64,000 bases of DNA from Cylicocyclus nassatus (lineage: Eukaryota > Nematoda > Chromadorea > Rhabditida > Strongylidae): the NCBI GenBank assembly GCA_958299035.1, contig CATQJL010000223.1, positions 55,224,302 to 55,288,301 on the forward strand. Direction: 5' to 3'. Under the pieces are notes generated by a model. It was not told the DNA's origin and ran no database searches. It worked only from the letters and a program-made list of their open reading frames with translations. Positions 59,880 to 64,000 of the stretch are shown here, in pieces. Positions within the stretch are counted from its first letter, which is position 1. Every line of letters starts with the position of its first letter. The position numbers and the translations under genes are program-made.

Positions 59880-60290
59880 CAACCTCGTATCCCCTATACC
59901 AACTCCTAGCTCAAAATTTTCCGAAAATCGCTGAAATCGATAAAATCGATTCCGGTTTTAATCAGCATCCTCATTTACCCCCCCCCCCCCTGTACCAACT
60001 CCCAATCGCAGCTAAGACTTCTCCAAAAATCGATAAATTTGATGAAGTAAATTTTTATCCATAATCAGCACCCTCACTTACCCCCCTTGTACCAATTTCC
60101 AGTCCCGCAGCTAAGACTTTTTCAAAAACCGATAAAATCGATAAAGTAAATTTTCATCCTAATCAGCACCCTCACTTATCTCCTTGTACCAACTCCCAGC
60201 CCCGCAGCTAAGACTTCTTTAAAAATCGATAAAATCGTTTTTATATATAATCAGCACTCTTCTAACCCGTTGTACCAACCCCCAGCCCCT
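59880..60290 (-). repeat. tandem Helitron internal units without ends
   Basis: About four units start AATCAGCA at 59960, 60063, 60161 and 60249. Each has a pyrimidine-rich CTTACCCCCC segment, CAACTCCCAGCCC and AAAATCGATAAAATCGAT, in the minus orientation. Neither TC nor CTAG termini are present. Confidence 0.6.
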
Positions 60291-61083
60291 CAACAACGTC
60301 GCCACATATATACTTAAATGCCACAAATGCTACCATACATTGCCTGTTCATAGGACACTTTCGTCTTGTATGGCATAAGCTAATCGTGGACGAAGGCATG
60401 TGGTTTATTCCGCGAAGCGAGCACGATTGCCCCTAGCCCCGGGCATACTGCAGGCATTTCAGTGGCGACGTGGTTTGGCAATAGTCACATTGTCCAAAAC
60501 TTATTCTAAAAGTACAGAATGCAGGGTATTTATCTTTTTAGTAAGTTGTACACGCTAAACATTTTAGGTAAGCTGGCGTTACATTTGAAGACATCTCGTA
60601 ATTGGCAAATCGCGTACGGCGATCTAAACCGTCTAAACCTCCACTGCAACTGCGATGTCCTTTACTCAAAATACACCAGTTCGCAAAAAAACTCTATGGT
60701 AGCGAATAGAGGCAGTTGTGCAATATAACTTATGCGAGCAAGAGTGCTCACTAGGTGGGCTTTGCCCACAAGCATGAGCAATCCAAGGAAAAATAAGGCA
60801 TTTCAAAACACTTTCAGTATATGAACTCGGAACATGAGCTTAAATTTGATAGCTTCTTTGCTGATTTGGTGCCAGTAGCAGTGCGAACAATCTCATTGAT
60901 CGAAAAAGCATCAACTAAAATCCAGATATGATTTTTTACTGTCAAGCAGTCGGAAGAATGCGACTTTCCATACAGTTCAAAGGTCATACGGTTGCAAAAG
61001 CTGCATTACCGAGTTTTGCGAAAAAAAAAACGCGGACGAAGTGAGCTTGATACTCAGCAGGCTCTGCAACAAAGTCAAATAAT
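60291..61083. other. unannotated intergenic stretch
   Basis: No gene is supported. A small hairpin GTGGGCTTTGCCCAC lies near 60757. The frame at 60519-60728 has no known domain. Confidence 0.5.
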
Positions 61084-61345
61084 TTGAATACGGAGTTCAT
61101 TCGAATACGAATTCGAATAAACATTCGAATAAAACAATCGAATAAAATCTATTCGAAACCCCGTTTTTTGATTATTCGAGTTTCGAATTTTATTCGAAAC
61201 CCCGTCTACTCAATTATTCGAGTTTCGAATGTTATTCGAAAATGGAAGAACTCCGAATATCGAATTTCGAATGCGAATATATTCGAATGCTTTATTCGAA
61301 TGATCGAATTTCTATTCGATTCGGACCCAAGTATATTTCACAGCA
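61084..61345. repeat. second TTCGAAT-rich block
   Basis: Repeated TATTCGAAACCCCGT, CGAATTTTATTCGAAAC and related strings. The right border is inverted relative to the left border of the block at 59576. The plus frame 61084-61509 is low-complexity translation rich in I, R and N, not a gene. Confidence 0.6.
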
Positions 61346-61699
61346 AACGTGAATACACATGCAAGGCAAGCCCTTCAAGAAACATTCGAACGCGCGCGTC
61401 AACATGGAGAAAAATGAAAGAAAATGGAGATGGCACTTTAGCTTACTCTTTAAGGGTCGTTTTTGATAAATTTTACATTTCTCGAAACGCAGTGCTTGTA
61501 GAAGGCTAAAAATTTTATCTACACTTTCACTTGAAAGGTCATTCGACGAGGGACTAATTTCTAAACGAGATTTACTCGCATCAAGGTGGTGGTAGAGATT
61601 ACTAGTACGCTTATTCATACATTTCAAAGAGTCAGTACGAGCCCCTGTGAAGCGAAAAGGAGGCACTGGTAAACGATATCGGTCTGCTATACAGCAAAA
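61346..61699. other. unannotated intergenic stretch
   Basis: No supported gene. A minus frame (61292-61666) crosses the repeat border and has no domain that I recognise. Confidence 0.45.
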
Positions 61700-62068
61700 C
61701 TAGCTTGCTTACCCGGCTCCGCTAGGCCCTGTCAAACACTGTAATAAAGGTCCCATCCCTATCCCTGTACAGCCTTTCCCTGTGCCCACTTCTACACTTT
61801 ATTTTACGTTCCCTGGGTTGTTTTCGAAATCAGCATGCCCACTTACCCCCCTGTGCCAACTCCCAGCCCTGTAGCTCAAATTTTGCAAAAAATCGATAAA
61901 ATCGATATCGATCGATAACGAAAAGTAGCCTATGACACGCTCCCTGCCCCGAAGTATATATGTGCCAAGTTTGGTCCAAATCGGTTCAGAAATAAAAATT
62001 TCTATTCCGCACATACGTACAGACAGACAGACATACATACATACAGACATTCAGCTTTATATATAAGA
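61700..62068 (-). mobile_element. short non-autonomous Helitron, 369 bp
   Basis: On the minus strand it begins TCTTATATATAAAGCTGAATG after host A and has a TGTA/TGTC microsatellite, the CCGATTTGGACCAAACTTGG block and a single ATCGATAAAATCGAT-type unit. It ends CGGAGCCGGGTAAGCAAGCTAG followed by host T. This is the most compact of the four end-to-end copies and gives the minimal structure of the family. Frames inside (61799-62050) are repeat translations. Confidence 0.8.
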
Positions 62069-62214
62069 TTAGCAAAATCTTTTAACGTTTGTCGAATGCG
62101 AATGTGAGAAAATTAAAAATGCTGAACATTTCTAAAGTCACATTTATCCGCAAAATACGGGTTCTAAAATGTTAATTGTTGAATGTCCAGGTGTGCGCGA
62201 GATTCCTCAAAAGG

Positions 62215-62764
62215 TCAAGTCTTTTGATACAGCTTGCTAGTAACTAACTGAACAAGCTTACTTAGAAAGTACAATCTGCTATTGTCATCAAACAAGACAT
62301 TGTCAACTACAAAGTCCCAAGTCATAATTTGGGAATGTTGTTTCTTCAAATTACTTCTGTATCGCACAGGCTTGTTAAGTGCCTTTGTTTCCAATCCCAC
62401 GACCCAACGTTTCAATACCATCGTCTTCCGCAAATGCCCGAAAATGGTTCAAAGTTGACTCAACACCACCAAAGATCGAATCCAAGTAAGCTTCTTTTCG
62501 GCTTTTCCTCATGCTAATTTGATTGCTGGTCTTTCGCCATTCTTGCTCTGCACAATTCCCATACCAGCAAGACTGAGAAGAAGCCAAAAATTTCAGATGC
62601 GGTCTTTGATTTTTTCGAGACACATTGAATTTTTCATACGAAGGCCATTGACAAATCTGTTTTGCATAGAAGTAATTGGAAGACTTTAGCACATGCGGGA
62701 TGTCCTCAGAATGTAAGGATCGTTTGGTCGTTGACTCATCAAAAAGCTTCTGCTTAGGTATCAT
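62215..62764 (-). CDS. unrecognised open region, possible exons
   Basis: Two minus-strand frames overlap: 62375-62764 (129 codons) and 62215-62433 (72 codons). The second contains a plausible protein-like stretch, TWDFVVDNVLFDDNSRLYFL, followed by CTAAGTAAGC, which could be a splice donor. I recognise no domain. It lies about 570 bp downstream of the lectin exons on the same strand, so it could be a neighbouring gene, further exons or a relic. A sequence search or RNA evidence would decide. Confidence 0.25.
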
Positions 62765-63159
62765 ATTGTAGTGGCTTTGACTTTACAACACAAAAAGACC
62801 GATTCTTTACCAGCATAATCTTTAGTTTGAAAAAGTATATCGTGACAACGGTTTTCCGTGTAATCAGCAAAACCCTGATTATATCAACTAATCTATCATC
62901 TTCTATCATCTCGCTCTATAAAGATATCCTACGTTACTTACTACATTGAGTTAGTGTTCCTGAAACTCTCACTACAAAAGGTTAAGACTCTTTGAAGATT
63001 TTCTGAAACGGCAGGCGATTCAATGACGACACTGGTCTAAAGTTTATGCTGTAATCCTACAGTAATGAAGACTGAATTGGTATATTTTGTACAATAATTT
63101 TGAGTTGAAGCCAGCCCTATAACATGCGGTTCATAGTTCAGCGAAAGTTGTTCATACAA

Positions 63160-63225
63160 AAGACCCACTAGCGATACGAACGTGTAACACATTTTCTTGG
63201 GACATCCTACCATTCTGCTATCCTG
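63160..63225 (-). pseudogene. possible decayed last lectin exon
   Basis: After the third lectin exon a conserved C-terminal part (W.D..C....Y.C) is expected. The minus strand here reads DSRMVGCPKKMCYTFV in one frame, and W-stop-DVP in the overlapping frame. Together they resemble a WxDVPC-type ending broken by a frameshift and a stop. No good splice acceptor precedes it. The reading is weak and could be chance; if correct, the lectin gene is damaged, or uses an exon farther downstream. Confidence 0.25.
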
Positions 63226-63331
63226 GTGCATTTCGAGGTGTGTGGAATTTGTTCTTACATAAAGGTGCAAATGACACTTTTGGGCTTACATAAGTACAAG
63301 AAACGCATAGCCATAAATCGCAATGACTCAC

Positions 63332-64000
63332 AACTGTGCAGTACTCTCCTCCCAGGTTGTTGGGTTCGTTACGATCCCAGTTTTCGAAGTCAGTGGGTGA
63401 GTGGTCAATCCAGTGTTTTTCTCGCGTGTTTGCATCTACTGTCGCGAAACGCAAGCCAATCCAAGTCTTTGTATGGTTGCTTTTTTCTGCAAAATATACT
63501 AAGTCTATATCAAAAATGTAAAGAAATACGTAAAAAATTGAGAGCTTGCTTTCCTACAAGAAAGCGTATTTGCCTTAAGATGCTTGTTTTGGTTTTTTTA
63601 CGAAAAGTGCAGCCTGTTGTGACTATTGCAAAATGAGCAAGCGTTTCACCAAGCAACTCCTTTCAATACGAAAAAACGTGAAAACTAACGAGAAGCTGCC
63701 CAAGCAAAAGTTTTGACTAGTATAATTTCTTGGAAAGTTTGTCACCGTGAATAAGTTTGTTTTGCTCTTGAGTGTGTATGGAAGCCAAAAGTCCACCAAT
63801 GCTCTCACAGTACTTTTCCGCTTCATAAGCAGTTTTGTCCTCAAAGAACACCTGCAATTGTCAAAAACTTTATAAATGAATCAGCTTCCAAGAAGATTAG
63901 CTGCGGCACAGCAAAAAATAGAATACATCATAGCTATGCGATGATTGTTACGGAAGATTTACCTTAAAGCATAAGTGCTTCGGCTCAGTGTTCCAGTTTG
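63332..64000 (-). CDS. C-type lectin domain protein, partial, three exons
   Basis: Exons on the minus strand are 63963-64000 (continuing beyond the window), 63746-63851 and 63332-63486. Donors are AAG/GTAAAT, ACG/GTGACA and GTT/GTGAGT; acceptors are CAATTGCAG and ATTTTGCAG. Splice phases fit: exon 1 ends on a codon, exon 2 leaves one base, and exon 3 supplies two. The joined product shows a C-type lectin fold in order: HLCFKVFFED, YEAEKYC, GGLLASIH, TWIGLRF, FENWDRNEPNNLGGEYC. EPN is the calcium- and sugar-binding motif linked to mannose-type ligands in characterised lectins. The N-terminus (signal peptide) lies outside the window, and the final exon with the WND/second cysteine part is not clearly found. 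Such proteins are usually secreted or membrane-bound and are abundant in nematodes. The ligand is inference. Confidence 0.85.

Noticed and set aside
61084..61509. 141-codon plus frame rich in I, R and N
   Set aside because: Low-complexity translation of TTCGAAT repeats.

Overview
The window looks like metazoan nuclear DNA, most likely from a nematode, although the species cannot be fixed from sequence alone. The evidence is spliceosomal introns with TTGCAG-type acceptors in a C-type lectin gene, Pol III tRNA genes without an encoded CCA and with a TTTT terminator, and a dense mixture of Helitron-like, mariner-like and foldback DNA elements. There are no bacterial-style operons. Almost all open frames outside the lectin gene are chance frames in repeats.

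The centre (6715-50963, 44 kb) is one uninterrupted tandem array of a 174-bp unit. Each unit is a 72-bp tRNA-Gln gene (anticodon CTG) plus a 102-bp spacer, all on the plus strand. There are 255 starts: 254 full copies and a last one cut after 49 bases. Starts follow 6719+174k for k=0-181 and k=192-254, and 6718+174k for k=182-191, because a 1-base deletion in a spacer is later cancelled by a 1-base insertion in a T loop. The array shows nested higher-order repeats of 4, 6, 9, 11, 12 and 26 units, as expected from unequal exchange. Most copies keep a perfect cloverleaf, A and B boxes and a terminator. By hand tally about 65 carry substitutions, and two have the anticodon changed to CTT. The left edge is hidden by a 500-N gap. 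The right edge ends in a truncated copy joined to an inverted, decayed copy, and further inverted relics lie at 52777-53062.

The left flank (1-6214) holds a GC-rich foldback element with TAA duplications, a 208-bp Harbinger-like MITE with TTA duplications, a non-autonomous Helitron, an internally deleted mariner-like element, a TTAA-type foldback element, and an hAT-like end with a G13 run just before the gap.

The right flank (51061-62068) holds several TTAA-type MITEs, a tandem pair of Helitrons (TC...CTAG, inserted between A and T), a foldback element with 6-bp duplications, two TTCGAAT-rich blocks and more Helitron relics. The last kilobase (63332-64000, minus strand) carries three exons of a C-type lectin domain gene whose splice phases fit. 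Downstream of them, at 62215-62764, is an unrecognised open region. No genes here form an obvious pathway; the notable system is the giant tRNA-Gln array itself.
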